Positions 52,437 to 62,179 of a stretch of 64,000 bases of DNA are shown piece after piece; position 1 is the first letter of the stretch; each line of letters opens with the position of its first letter. Both the position numbers and the translations under genes were made by a program. The notes beneath the pieces are model-generated. The model searched no databases. It had not been told where the DNA came from and saw only the letters and a list, made by a program, of their open reading frames with translations. Origin of the DNA: Alphaproteobacteria bacterium (GTDB taxonomy: Bacteria; Pseudomonadota; Alphaproteobacteria; Rickettsiales; SXRF01). Location of the stretch: contig JANYBV010000009.1 in the NCBI GenBank assembly GCA_025360605.1, forward strand, positions 62,001 to 126,000. The letters are read 5' to 3'.

Positions 52437-54053
52437 CTACATCCTGAACACGCCGAATTTCGTTTCGGCAATGGGGGCATTGAGGCTGGCGGCAAGGGCA
52501 AGGCCGAGTACATCGCGGGTGCTGGCAGGGTCGATCACCCCGTCATCCCATAATCGCGCCGAGCTGTAATAGCAGCTGCCTTCGGTTTCATATTTGGCTA
52601 AAATGGGGCTGCGGAAATCTTCCAGCTCTTTGCCTTTCATCGGCTTCTTTCCTTTTTTTTCGAGCGCATCCTGCTTCACACGGGTCAGCACGTCGGCGGC
52701 TTGCAACCCACCCATCACCGAGATACGGGCATTCGGCCACATCCACAGGAAGCGCGGGTCATAAGCGCGGCCACACATGCCGTAATTGCCTGCACCATAA
52801 GAGCCACCGATAATCACGGTGAATTTAGGCACCTTAGCGTTAGAAACGGCCATCACGAGTTTGGCACCGTGGCGCGCGATACCTTCGGCTTCGTATTTTT
52901 TCCCGACCATGAATCCGGTAATGTTTTGTAAAAACACCAGTGGGATTTTACGCTGGCAGCACAGCTCGACAAAGTGCGTGGCTTTGATCGCTGATTCGGA
53001 AAATAAAATACCGTTATTGGCGATAATGCCGACCGGAACGCCGTGAATCTGTGCAAACCCGCACACAATCGTCGTGCCGTAGCGTTTTTTGAATTCGTGG
53101 AATTTAGAACCATCGACGATACGTGCAATCATCTCACGCACATCAAACGGCGTGCGTGTGGTGTCCTGTGGCAACAACCCGTATATGTCATCCGCCGGAT
53201 AGAGGGGTTCGTCGTAGGGCGTGGTGGTTGCCGGAGCGTGTTTCCAGTTCAGGTTTTCAACAATATCACGCACCAGCGCTAGTGCCTGTTCTTCGTTTTC
53301 GGCAAAATGATCGGCCACGCCCGATTGGGTGGTGTGGACTTCCGCACCTCCAAGTGCTTCGGCGGTCACATCTTCTCCAGTGGCGGCTTTCACCAGCGGC
53401 GGACCTGCCAGAAAAATGGTGCCGTTGCCTTTGACAATCACGCTTTCATCGCACATGGCAGGCACATAAGCCCCACCAGCGGTGCATGAACCGACGACGG
53501 CGGCGATCTGCGGGATGCCCGCTGCCGACATTTGCGCCTGATTGAAGAAAATGCGGCCAAAATGGTCGCGGTCGGGGAATACTTCATCCTGCATCGGCAG
53601 GTACGCCCCGCCGGAATCAACGATATAAATACACGGCAAATTATTTTGCAGGGCGATGTCCTGCGCGCGCAGATGTTTCTTTACGGTCATGGGAAAATAC
53701 GTGCCGCCCTTGACGGTGGCATCATTGGCCACCAGCATGCACTCGCGCCCCATCACCCGCCCTATACCGGTGACAATCCCCGCCGATGGCACGCTACCTT
53801 CCTGCGGATATAAATCCCATGCTGCCAATGCCGAGAGTTCTAAAAACGGAGAGCCTGCATCCAGCACACGGTCAATACGTTCACGCGGCAGCAGCTTGCC
53901 GCGCTGGCGATGGCGTTCCACCGCTTTTTTTCCACCGCCTTCTTTGGCCGTATCCAACCGTTTATTCAGCTCCGCCAGCAACGTACGATGGTAGGCGCTA
54001 TTGTCCTTAAAACCCTTCGATTCTGCGTTCACAAGACTGGAAAGAATACTCAT
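52437..54053 (-). CDS. liuB: Methylcrotonyl-CoA carboxylase carboxyltransferase (beta) subunit
   Basis: A 538-residue carboxyltransferase. It has [18 protein letters not shown], the acyl-CoA site [32 protein letters not shown], and the C-terminal [24 protein letters not shown] of the biotin site. It transfers CO2 from biotin to 3-methylcrotonyl-CoA in leucine breakdown. Its alpha partner is encoded by the two ORFs at 49638-51634. Starts 2 bases after the aldehyde dehydrogenase stop. Confidence 0.95.
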   Translation of the reverse strand: MSILSSLVNAESKGFKDNSAYHRTLLAELNKRLDTAKEGGGKKAVERHRQRGKLLPRERIDRVLDAGSPFLELSALAAWDLYPQEGSVPSAGIVTGIGRVMGRECMLVANDATVKGGTYFPMTVKKHLRAQDIALQNNLPCIYIVDSGGAYLPMQDEVFPDRDHFGRIFFNQAQMSAAGIPQIAAVVGSCTAGGAYVPAMCDESVIVKGNGTIFLAGPPLVKAATGEDVTAEALGGAEVHTTQSGVADHFAENEEQALALVRDIVENLNWKHAPATTTPYDEPLYPADDIYGLLPQDTTRTPFDVREMIARIVDGSKFHEFKKRYGTTIVCGFAQIHGVPVGIIANNGILFSESAIKATHFVELCCQRKIPLVFLQNITGFMVGKKYEAEGIARHGAKLVMAVSNAKVPKFTVIIGGSYGAGNYGMCGRAYDPRFLWMWPNARISVMGGLQAADVLTRVKQDALEKKGKKPMKGKELEDFRSPILAKYETEGSCYYSSARLWDDGVIDPASTRDVLGLALAASLNAPIAETKFGVFRM

Positions 54054-54055
54054 GC

Positions 54056-55576
54056 TCAGAAGAACCCTAACGCTTTGGTACCGTAGCTCACTAGCATGTT
54101 TTTCGTCTGCTGGAAATGCGACAGCATCATGTGGTGGTTTTCACGGCCAATGCCCGATTGTTTATAGCCGCCAAAGGCTGCATGGGTGGGGTAGAGGTGG
54201 TAGGCGTTGACCCATACGCGTCCGGCCTTGATGGCGCGCACGGCATTGTAAGATGTGTTGAGGTCACGCGTCCATACGCCCGCTGTCAACCCATAGGTTG
54301 AGTCGTTGGCAATGCGGATGGCATCATCGAAATCCTTGAATTTCGTTACCGACACCACAGGGCCAAAAATTTCCTCGCGGAACACACGCATCGAGTTGTC
54401 GCCTTCAAACACGGTCGGGGTCATGAAATAGCCTTCCTTTAGGTCGCCCGTGAGGTTGGCTTTGGCGCCGCCTGTGAGTAATTTTGCGCCTTCCTTATTG
54501 CCAATATCGACGTAAGAAAGCACTTTTTCGAATTGTTCTTTCGATGCCTGCGGCCCCATCATGGTGGTCAGTTCCAGCGGGTTGCCGACGGTGATTTTCT
54601 TCACGCGCGCAACAGCCTTTTCCATGAATTTATCGTAGATACTTTCATGCACGAGCGCACGCGTCGGCGAGGTGCAAACTTCACCTTTGTTGAGGGCAAA
54701 CATGGTGAATCCTTCCATGCATTTATCGGCGTAGTCATCGTCCTTGTCGAAAATATCGGGGAAGAAAATATTGGGTGATTTGCCGCCGAGTTCCAGCGTG
54801 ACCGGAACAATATTCTGCGACGCATATTGCATGATGAGTTTGCCGGTTGAGGTTTCACCCGTAAACGTCAGCTTGCCGACGCGTGGAGAGGTGGCGAGTG
54901 GCTTGCCTGCTTCCGGCCCGTAGCCATGCACCACATTGATCACGCCCGCCGGAATGAGATCGGCAATAAGTTCCATAAATACCATGATGGAAAGCGGGGA
55001 CTGTTCGGCGGGTTTGATGACGATGGTATTGCCTGCCGCGAGTGCAGGTGCGGTTTTCCACGAGGTGAGGGTGAGGGGAAAGTTCCACGGGATGATAGCA
55101 CCCACCACGCCCACAGGCTCGTGGAAATGGTACGCCACGGTGGTTTCGTCGATCTGCGAAATGGTGCTTTCGTTGGTGCGGCACGCCGCGGCGAAATAGC
55201 GGAAATGGTCAATCACCATCGGCATGTCGCCTGCCATCGCTTCACGTAGGGGCTTACCCATATCCCACGATTCGGCATAAGATAATTTTTCGATATTTTG
55301 TTCCACGCGGTCGGCTATTTTGTTGAGTATCACCGCGCGTGCGGCTGGTGCCATCGCCGCCCATGCGGGTGCGGCGGCGTGGGCGGCATCGAGAGCGCGT
55401 TCCACGTCTTTTTCATTGGAGCGCGCGGCCTGTGTATAGACCTTGCCGGTAACAGGCGTGGAGCAGTCAAAATACTGGCCATCAACAGGCTCCACCATTT
55501 TGCCATTAATCCAGTTGCCGTATTTTTTCTTGAGTCCAACCTTGCTGTTGACGAGTTCCAAGAGTCCTGTGGTCAT
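54056..55576 (-). CDS. NAD(P)-dependent aldehyde dehydrogenase
   Basis: A 506-residue ALDH. Catalytic Cys is in [13 protein letters not shown], the general base Glu in [11 protein letters not shown], and the cofactor loop in [11 protein letters not shown]; the C-terminal [13 protein letters not shown] is typical of acetaldehyde dehydrogenases of the ExaC/AldB group. In this operon it may oxidise a branched aldehyde to the acid used by a neighbouring CoA ligase. It is 2 bases from the MccB gene. Confidence 0.94.
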   Translation of the reverse strand: MTTGLLELVNSKVGLKKKYGNWINGKMVEPVDGQYFDCSTPVTGKVYTQAARSNEKDVERALDAAHAAAPAWAAMAPAARAVILNKIADRVEQNIEKLSYAESWDMGKPLREAMAGDMPMVIDHFRYFAAACRTNESTISQIDETTVAYHFHEPVGVVGAIIPWNFPLTLTSWKTAPALAAGNTIVIKPAEQSPLSIMVFMELIADLIPAGVINVVHGYGPEAGKPLATSPRVGKLTFTGETSTGKLIMQYASQNIVPVTLELGGKSPNIFFPDIFDKDDDYADKCMEGFTMFALNKGEVCTSPTRALVHESIYDKFMEKAVARVKKITVGNPLELTTMMGPQASKEQFEKVLSYVDIGNKEGAKLLTGGAKANLTGDLKEGYFMTPTVFEGDNSMRVFREEIFGPVVSVTKFKDFDDAIRIANDSTYGLTAGVWTRDLNTSYNAVRAIKAGRVWVNAYHLYPTHAAFGGYKQSGIGRENHHMMLSHFQQTKNMLVSYGTKALGFF

Positions 55577-55606
55577 AACATCTCCCCTTATTTTTTAAGT
55601 ATATTA

Positions 55607-56761
55607 TTACTCGGCACAACCAATAGCACGCGAAATAATTAATCGCTGGATTTCCGACGTGCCTTCGCCGATACGCAGCAGACGGTGGTCGCGCCAGAAA
55701 CGCTCGACATCGTATTCTTCCATGAGGCCATAGCCGCCGTGAATCTGCACCGCCATGTCGGTCACTTCCCCCGCGATTTCGCTGGCGTACAGCTTCGCCA
55801 TCGCCGCTTCTTTGGTGAAGGGCTTGTGGGCATCGGCCAGCGCGCATACCTTATATAAATAGGTGCGGGCGAGTTCGATTTTCATGTACATGTCAGCGAG
55901 CGCGAAGCCAATCGACTGGAAGCCGGAAATGGCTTTGCCGAACTGTTTACGCTCGTTGGCGTAGGCGAGGGCTTTTTCATAAGCTCCCTGCGCGCAGCCC
56001 ACGCCCATCGCGGCGATACCGATTTTGCCACGGTCGAGCGTGGCGAGCATTTGTTTGGAACCGTCCCCTTGTTTGCCGAGTAAATTGGCATCGGGCACAA
56101 ACACGTCGTCGAAATACAGTTCCGAGGTGTCGGACGAACGCCACATCAGTTTTCCGTGCATGGGCTTGGCGGTAAATCCCTTTGTTCCGGCTTCGACGAT
56201 AAAGCATGACAATTCCGGTCTGCCTTCGCCTTTGGAACCCGTCACTGCCTGTACGGTCACGCCTGCATTCATGCGGCTGGCACCGTTGGTGATAAAAATC
56301 TTGGAGCCGTTGATTGTCCAGCCGCCATCGACTTTTTTTGCCATGGTTTTGCTGCCGCGCGAGTCGGAACCGGCGGCGGGTTCGGTGAGGCCGAACGCCC
56401 AGAGTTTGTCACCGGTACAAAGCTGCGGCAGGGTGCGTTTACGTTGTTCCTCGTTGCCGAAATAATACAGTGGCCCTGCGCCCAGCGAGTTATGGGCGGT
56501 GATGGTGGCAGCCTGTGAACCGTCCACACGGGAAATTTCCTCGCAGGCAATGGCATAGGCCAGATAATCCATGCCGTGCCCGCCGTATGCTTCCGGCACG
56601 ATGATGCCGAATAACCCCAGCTGGCCCATTTTGCGCGTGAGGTCTTCGGAGAATTGTTCTTTTTTATCCAGCTCGCGGATGACGGGGGCAATTTCACCTT
56701 CAGCAAACGCACGCACGGAGTCGCGCAGCATCTGGTGGGTTTCGGGGAGGTCGTAGTTCAT
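55607..56761 (-). CDS. liuA: Isovaleryl-CoA dehydrogenase
   Basis: I start this at the ATG at 56761 (AGGA 8 bases upstream), giving 384 residues; the longer frame has no ribosome-binding site. It has FGLTEPAAGSDSRG, FITNGASRMN, and the C-terminal IHGGYGLMEEYDVERFWRDHRLLRIGEGTSEIQ. The context with MccA, MccB, the hydratase and HMG-CoA lyase makes isovaleryl-CoA the probable substrate. Electrons pass to ETF. Confidence 0.92.
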   Translation of the reverse strand: MNYDLPETHQMLRDSVRAFAEGEIAPVIRELDKKEQFSEDLTRKMGQLGLFGIIVPEAYGGHGMDYLAYAIACEEISRVDGSQAATITAHNSLGAGPLYYFGNEEQRKRTLPQLCTGDKLWAFGLTEPAAGSDSRGSKTMAKKVDGGWTINGSKIFITNGASRMNAGVTVQAVTGSKGEGRPELSCFIVEAGTKGFTAKPMHGKLMWRSSDTSELYFDDVFVPDANLLGKQGDGSKQMLATLDRGKIGIAAMGVGCAQGAYEKALAYANERKQFGKAISGFQSIGFALADMYMKIELARTYLYKVCALADAHKPFTKEAAMAKLYASEIAGEVTDMAVQIHGGYGLMEEYDVERFWRDHRLLRIGEGTSEIQRLIISRAIGCAE

Positions 56762-56772
56762 AGGATATTCCT

Positions 56773-58443
56773 TTAAGCCGTTTCGTTTTCTTGCAATTTC
56801 AATTCGATACACATCATCTCGCGCATTTTGAATTTCTGTATTTTGCCACTGACGGTGGTGGGGAAACTGTCCACAAATTTGACGTAGCGCGGCACTTTGT
56901 AATGGGCGAGGCTACGTTTGCAGAATTCACGCACTTCCTGCGGGCTGAGGGCGATATGATGGTGCAGCTGAACCCACGTGCAGAGTTCCTCGCCGTATTT
57001 GGGGTCGGGCACGCCGAACACTGCGGCTTGCGCAATCGCCGGATGGGTGAATAAAAACTCCTCGATTTCACGCGGGTAGATATTTTCACCGCCGCGAATC
57101 ACCATGTCTTTCAACCGTCCGGTGATGCGGAAACACCCATCGGGGCGTTTGATGGCGAGGTCGCCGGTATGTACGAAACCCTTGTCGTCAAGCACAGCGT
57201 CCGTGGCTTCGGGGTTTTTATAATAGCCTAGCATGGTGCCGTGGCCACGGGCGCAGAGTTCGCCTTGCTGCCCATCGGGCACGTCCTGACCAGAATTAGG
57301 ATCGACGATTTTGATATCCACGCCCGTGAGCGCGCGGCCCACCGTTTCCACCCGCAGTTCAATTGGGTCGGAGGTCGCGCTTTGGGTGGTGACGGGTGAG
57401 GTTTCGGTCTGGCCGTAGGCAATGGTGATCTGGCGGCAGCCCATGACATCGATCACTTTTTTCATCACTTCAATCGGACAGGGGCTTCCCGCCATGATAC
57501 CGCTGCGAAGCGAGGACAGGTCGCGCCTCTCAAAACCTTCATCATCAAGCATGGCGACAAACATGGTCGGCACGCCGTAAAGTATCGTGCAATGTTCCTG
57601 CTCGATGGCGATTAGCGAGGCCGATGGATTGAAATGCTCGGCAGGAATGACCATCGCCGCACCGCGCACGACGCTGCCCAAGCTACCCATCACACAACCG
57701 AAACAATGGTAAAACGGCACCTGCACGCAGATGCGGTCATTTTCGGTGATGTCCTGACAACCGGTGACGTACCATGCGTTCATCAGGATATTGCGGTGGG
57801 TGAGCATGGCGGCTTTGGGGAATCCGGTCGTGCCAGAGGTATATTGGATATTGATGCAGTCGGAGGCTTTCAGGCTTTCGGAAATGGTTTTTAGCTGGTG
57901 GTCGGCAACTGTCTTGCCTCCTGCCATCATCGCTTCCCAGCCTAAAAAGCCTTTGGGGGCATCGGGTTTAAACGCCACCACATGCCGTAGTTTGGGAAAA
58001 GCAGCGCAGGAAACTTTCCCTTCGGTAGCGGCTGATATATCAGGGCAGACTTCGTTGAAGATGGCGTAATAATCCGATGATTTAAAGCGATCGGTCAGAA
58101 AAAGTGCCACGATGTCGCTCTGTTCGATGGTGTAGGAGAGTTCAAATGGGCGGTAGGCCGGATTGATGGTCACCAGCACCACACCGATGCTGGCAGCGGC
58201 ATATTGCAAAATGAGCCATTGCGGGACGTTGGTGGCCCACACGCCGACATGCTCCTTCGGCTTTATGCCCAGCGCGAGCATTCCCTTGGCGGCATTTTTT
58301 ACCGCATGGTGAAACTCACCGTAGGTCATGCGTACATTATTCTGAGGGAACACCAGCGCATCGCGCGCACCAAAGCGCCCTGCCTGATGCGCCAGCACAT
58401 CTCCTATCGTAAGCCCGTCTACCCATGGGGGTATTGCCGACAT
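56773..58443 (-). CDS. AMP-dependent acyl-CoA synthetase (first gene of the operon)
   Basis: A 556-residue ANL ligase with YTSGTTGFPKAAM, the AYGQTETSP segment, GFVHTGDLAIKRPDGCFRITGRLKD, and the conserved C-terminal Lys in TVSGKIQKF. It is the first gene of the 15-kb catabolic operon and divergent from the GT2 gene at 58575. It probably activates branched or short-chain acids. It is a different enzyme from the ligase at 47122-48756, with which it shares only family motifs. Confidence 0.93.
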   Translation of the reverse strand: MSAIPPWVDGLTIGDVLAHQAGRFGARDALVFPQNNVRMTYGEFHHAVKNAAKGMLALGIKPKEHVGVWATNVPQWLILQYAAASIGVVLVTINPAYRPFELSYTIEQSDIVALFLTDRFKSSDYYAIFNEVCPDISAATEGKVSCAAFPKLRHVVAFKPDAPKGFLGWEAMMAGGKTVADHQLKTISESLKASDCINIQYTSGTTGFPKAAMLTHRNILMNAWYVTGCQDITENDRICVQVPFYHCFGCVMGSLGSVVRGAAMVIPAEHFNPSASLIAIEQEHCTILYGVPTMFVAMLDDEGFERRDLSSLRSGIMAGSPCPIEVMKKVIDVMGCRQITIAYGQTETSPVTTQSATSDPIELRVETVGRALTGVDIKIVDPNSGQDVPDGQQGELCARGHGTMLGYYKNPEATDAVLDDKGFVHTGDLAIKRPDGCFRITGRLKDMVIRGGENIYPREIEEFLFTHPAIAQAAVFGVPDPKYGEELCTWVQLHHHIALSPQEVREFCKRSLAHYKVPRYVKFVDSFPTTVSGKIQKFKMREMMCIELKLQENETA

Positions 58444-58574
58444 GCGAGACCCTCTGTAAACCTGTTATATTTTTTTAACGATCATAGCGATTTGAATGAT
58501 TTATGCAATCGCAGGATGTGCTATGATATGGTTTAAGTGTAAGAAATGACGGATAAAAATTGTGCAGAGCAGCA

Positions 58575-59258
58575 ATGAAATCGAAAAATGTTTGGGTAGT
58601 CATACCCGCATATAATGAGATCACCACGATTGCAGAAGTGATTCGTGATGTCACGGCATCAGGCTATCGCGTGGTGGTGGTCGATGACGCTTCGAAGGAC
58701 GGAACATCTATTGCGGCGCAGCAAAAAGGTGCGGCGGTGGTGGTGCATCCGGTCAATCTCGGGCAGGGGGCTGCCTTGCAGACGGGGATTGATTATGCGT
58801 TAATCTGTAATGCTGAATACATTGTAACTTATGATGCCGATGGCCAGCATAGGGTTAGTGATATTGCCGTTTTGCTCGCGGCATTGAACGAACACAACGC
58901 CGACATCGCGCTCGGGTCACGGTTTCTTGGCAAGGCGGTGGACATGCACTGGTCGAGGCGTTGCTTGCTGCGTTGCTCGGGGTGGCTAAGCCGCATGACC
59001 ACCGGACTGGTCTTAAGCGATACGCAAAACGGCCTGCGTGCCATAACAGCCCAGGCCGCGCGCACTATCCGTATCCGCCAGAACCGTTTCGCGCATGCGC
59101 TTGAGATTATTGCCCAGATCAGTAGCCACCACTTGCGATATGTTGAGGTTCCGGTGACAGTGGTGTATACGTCTTATTCACGTAGCAAAGGTCAATCCGT
59201 GTGGTCGTCGTTGCCCATCATGGCGGACCTTTTTTTGGGAAAGCTTGACAAATGGTGA
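58575..59258 (+). CDS. Family 2 glycosyltransferase (dolichol-phosphate mannosyltransferase-like)
   Basis: A 227-residue GT2 beginning MKSKNVWVVIPAYNE. VVVVDDASKDGT, GQGAALQTGIDYAL, and TYDADGQHR form the DxD core and are typical of DPM-type enzymes. An in-frame GTG at 58560 is an alternative start. The following DUF2304 gene overlaps by 7 bases; this gene pair recurs in polysaccharide clusters. Confidence 0.9.
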   Translation: MKSKNVWVVIPAYNEITTIAEVIRDVTASGYRVVVVDDASKDGTSIAAQQKGAAVVVHPVNLGQGAALQTGIDYALICNAEYIVTYDADGQHRVSDIAVLLAALNEHNADIALGSRFLGKAVDMHWSRRCLLRCSGWLSRMTTGLVLSDTQNGLRAITAQAARTIRIRQNRFAHALEIIAQISSHHLRYVEVPVTVVYTSYSRSKGQSVWSSLPIMADLFLGKLDKW

Positions 59259-59617
59259 TTCGTATCTTGTTGATACTGGCACTTATAGTGACCATCGCGT
59301 ATGCCGTGCGCAACCGTAAGCACACGCCGCTAGTGAGTATGGCAACATTGGTGTTTGGGCTGGTGGGTATTTTCTGCGTGGCCATGCCTGACATCACTAC
59401 TGCGATGGCGCATCTTTTGGGGGTTGGCCGTGGTGCGGATTTACTGCTCTATTGTTTTATCATCAGCAGCGTGCTGATGATCCTCAATCTTCATTTGCGG
59501 CTCTTGCGCCTGCAAGGCACGCTAACCGATGTGGTGCGTGAATTTGCCTTGTCTAAATCCCCGCCTGCAGATGTTCACGAGCCTGCGTATATTAAAATTG
59601 GCAATGATTTTTCGTAG
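59252..59617 (+). CDS. DUF2304 family membrane protein
   Basis: A 121-residue protein with three hydrophobic segments (about 3-17, 30-47, 66-83) and the DUF2304 features: a short first helix, MATLVFGLVGIFCV, and GRGADLLLYCF, followed by a coiled region. Members pair with GT2 enzymes and their function is unknown. It overlaps the GT2 stop. Confidence 0.85.
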   Translation: MVIRILLILALIVTIAYAVRNRKHTPLVSMATLVFGLVGIFCVAMPDITTAMAHLLGVGRGADLLLYCFIISSVLMILNLHLRLLRLQGTLTDVVREFALSKSPPADVHEPAYIKIGNDFS

Positions 59618-59639
59618 ATAATTGCACGGCGATTACTCA

Positions 59640-61190
59640 TTATAACCCGTACCCACAGAAGCCACGGTCTGCTAAAATAGCATTCCAAGTAAACATAATT
59701 GGCAATGACCTACCATAGGTTAACTGTAATACTGTATGTTCCACAGAACTTAGGGTGTGGCCTAGTAATATAAAAATACCAACCCAATAAAGTGGTTTGC
59801 AGTATGTCTGAAGTGATTCGGTAATGGTTAGGTAATAAACCAGAAATAAAGTCACTACCATATACAGGTGTCGTGCATCCGACCAAGCCTCAAAACCATG
59901 AGCGTACATACGCATCAGAGCCGTAGCTACTATACACTCCAAAGCAAAAACGCCGTAAATCAATGTACAAGTGCTTACCCTTTGTTTAAAGGCTAGAATA
60001 CCACACATTAATGTTGTATACTCAAACATTCCCAATAGAAAAAGATTAAGTAGGCTGGCGTTATCTACACCATTCCAGCAATATTCACCAAAATGCATGC
60101 TGCGCAGGTGCATATTCCAGAAGAGTGTATCCATACCTTTGGGAGTATAAGTGAACGGAAATTCACGAAAAGCTTGATAATCAAATTCGATGAGGGCAGG
60201 GCTGTAGATAAAGGTAGATGGGGCTCCATATTTTCCCTCAAAGGCACTGGCATTACCTTGCGTGTAGGCATTATACACATTGCGGCCAAGCCCCACTGAC
60301 ATCATCAGCAGGAGTGCCATTAATGGCCAGCAGAGTTTTGTCCATGGCAGGGCCTTTTTTTCGTAGAAAAATGCGCGAACTATCAGCGGTACAATCATGA
60401 TGGGCAGCAGCAAGGCGCTATTTTTGGTGCCGAAAGCAACCGCCATCCAGAGAATACTGCGCTGCAAATCTTTTGTGGTGTTAATTTTAGTCCAGCGAAG
60501 AAAATGGAATATACAACCTGAAAAGGAAAGATAAAGCAGGATGTCGTTACTTATGCGGAAGCTGTGCAGCAGGTTGGCAGGCCAGAATATTAGCGCGCCA
60601 ATACCCAGCCATTTAAGCAGAGGTGTTTTGATGTTATCCATGATCATGCGGATGCCATACAGCGTAAACATGGAGAATAGGAAAAAATTCAGGCCACCAA
60701 GACTGATGAGAGCATCAGTCTCTTTTTGCATCTGGAATAGGTTGGTAAACCAATACACCGCTCCAGCAAGTGCGTAATACAGTGGTGGCTGATGTGACTC
60801 CCCACCCATTGCGATGGGTTGTAGTGAAAAATGTTGTGCAAAATAATTGATTGTCGACAGATGCGCTCCAATATCATAGGTATACCCCTGCGGCTGTTGC
60901 TGAAGCAGGAATATAAATTGGGCAATCGTAGATAGGCTTACCAATGCAAAAAGCCGTATTTCATTGCCCAGCACTTTGTAATTAATAAAAATTGCACCAG
61001 CGAATGCAAAGAAAGTTAGCACGTAAGAAATATCTAGTACTTTAGGATGAGATATAAAATTATGGCTAACTGTCCAAACCAGTGCCAGATACCATAGTAC
61101 TAGGAAGGGGACTGTCTTTTTAATGGTTGGAAAGTATTGTTGCAATTTGTGCCAGAGTGCCTTGCCGGAAGTGAAGTTAGAATGAAACAT
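59640..61190 (-). CDS. Polytopic GT-like membrane protein (paralogue of 30606-32150)
   Basis: A 516-residue multi-helix protein with a HQPPLYYALAGAVY loop, FWPANLLHSFRISND, MAVAFGTKNSALLLP and DARHLYMVV. Each of these matches the protein at 30606-32150 in sequence and order, so the two are paralogues. Like GT39 enzymes it probably uses a lipid-linked sugar on the periplasmic side. It converges on the GT2-DUF2304 pair. Confidence 0.78.
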   Translation of the reverse strand: MFHSNFTSGKALWHKLQQYFPTIKKTVPFLVLWYLALVWTVSHNFISHPKVLDISYVLTFFAFAGAIFINYKVLGNEIRLFALVSLSTIAQFIFLLQQQPQGYTYDIGAHLSTINYFAQHFSLQPIAMGGESHQPPLYYALAGAVYWFTNLFQMQKETDALISLGGLNFFLFSMFTLYGIRMIMDNIKTPLLKWLGIGALIFWPANLLHSFRISNDILLYLSFSGCIFHFLRWTKINTTKDLQRSILWMAVAFGTKNSALLLPIMIVPLIVRAFFYEKKALPWTKLCWPLMALLLMMSVGLGRNVYNAYTQGNASAFEGKYGAPSTFIYSPALIEFDYQAFREFPFTYTPKGMDTLFWNMHLRSMHFGEYCWNGVDNASLLNLFLLGMFEYTTLMCGILAFKQRVSTCTLIYGVFALECIVATALMRMYAHGFEAWSDARHLYMVVTLFLVYYLTITESLQTYCKPLYWVGIFILLGHTLSSVEHTVLQLTYGRSLPIMFTWNAILADRGFCGYGL

Positions 61191-61406
61191 GAACCCCTCA
61201 GTACTTTAAAAATAAGCTCTGAATATACAAGCGTATTGCTTTTAGCTTCAAGATAAACCATGTATTTGCTAGTATAGCGGTGTTAATAAAAAATTAATAG
61301 TAGTGCAGTGCTGTTTACGAATTAGTAAGGGCGCTATGCTATAAATGTGTAATCACGTCCTGTATCTGTAGTATATTTTCAACCAGTTAACCAATTGAGA
61401 CTCATT

Positions 61407-62078
61407 GTGCGTAAACGTTTTTTAATGCTTCTGACTATGATGATGCCGCTTTTATTGGCGGTAGATGATTGCCGTGCGGATGGTGCGGATAATTTGGGTT
61501 CGCTACAGGACGCAAAATCCCATACACGGGAAGAATTTGTGCATGGTATGGCATCGATGACGTTGGCAATTTTACAGGATCAGAAAAAAACATACGGCGA
61601 ACGCAAAGTGGTTTTGCGCCGTGCTTTCAACAACGTGGTAGATATTGACTGGATTGCCAAATTTGTGCTGGGGCATGCGTGGAACAGTGCGAACGATGTG
61701 GAAAAGCAAAGCTACACCGAACAGTATCGTACATTCCTGACGGAAAGTTATGTATCTAATTTTGCTGAAAATCCCGATAAGCGCATCAAGGATATTAAAA
61801 TTCTTGGCATTCAGGACACAGAAGATAATGCTTTTATTGTAAACACCAATATGCAGTTAGCTGACAGAGAAGAGATACGGGTGGATTACCGTGTCAGCGA
61901 TCACAACGATAAATACAAGGTGATTGATATCGTCATTGAAAATGTGAGTCTGTTAGCGACGCATCGTGCACAGTTCAGTGAACTTGCAGCCAATCGTGGT
62001 ATCGATGGGGTGATCATGCGCCTGAAGGCGATGAACGAGAGCCCGAAAGTTGATGCTATCAATGTGTCGATGCAGTAG
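61407..62078 (+). CDS. MlaC/Ttg2-like periplasmic lipid-binding protein
   Basis: A GTG at 61407 with GAG 8 bases upstream is the preferred start, with a TTG at 61395 as the alternative. The exported protein has a signal peptide (MLLTMMMPLLLAVDDCRADG) and a body typical of MlaC/Ttg2D: RRAFNNVVDIDWIAKFVLGHAWNSA, YTEQYRTFLTESYVSNFAE, and VDYRVSDHNDKYKVIDIVIENVSL. MlaC carries phospholipids between the outer and inner membranes; related HpnM proteins work with hopanoids. No other mla genes are in the window. Confidence 0.85.
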   Translation: MRKRFLMLLTMMMPLLLAVDDCRADGADNLGSLQDAKSHTREEFVHGMASMTLAILQDQKKTYGERKVVLRRAFNNVVDIDWIAKFVLGHAWNSANDVEKQSYTEQYRTFLTESYVSNFAENPDKRIKDIKILGIQDTEDNAFIVNTNMQLADREEIRVDYRVSDHNDKYKVIDIVIENVSLLATHRAQFSELAANRGIDGVIMRLKAMNESPKVDAINVSMQ

Positions 62079-62179
62079 TTTTTTCCCATAGATTAATTAT
62101 ACATTGATGAACTTTCTTTGAAATGGTACATAATTGCCGTACGCATGGATCATTAATGATGTAGTCGGAGAAACTGAAC

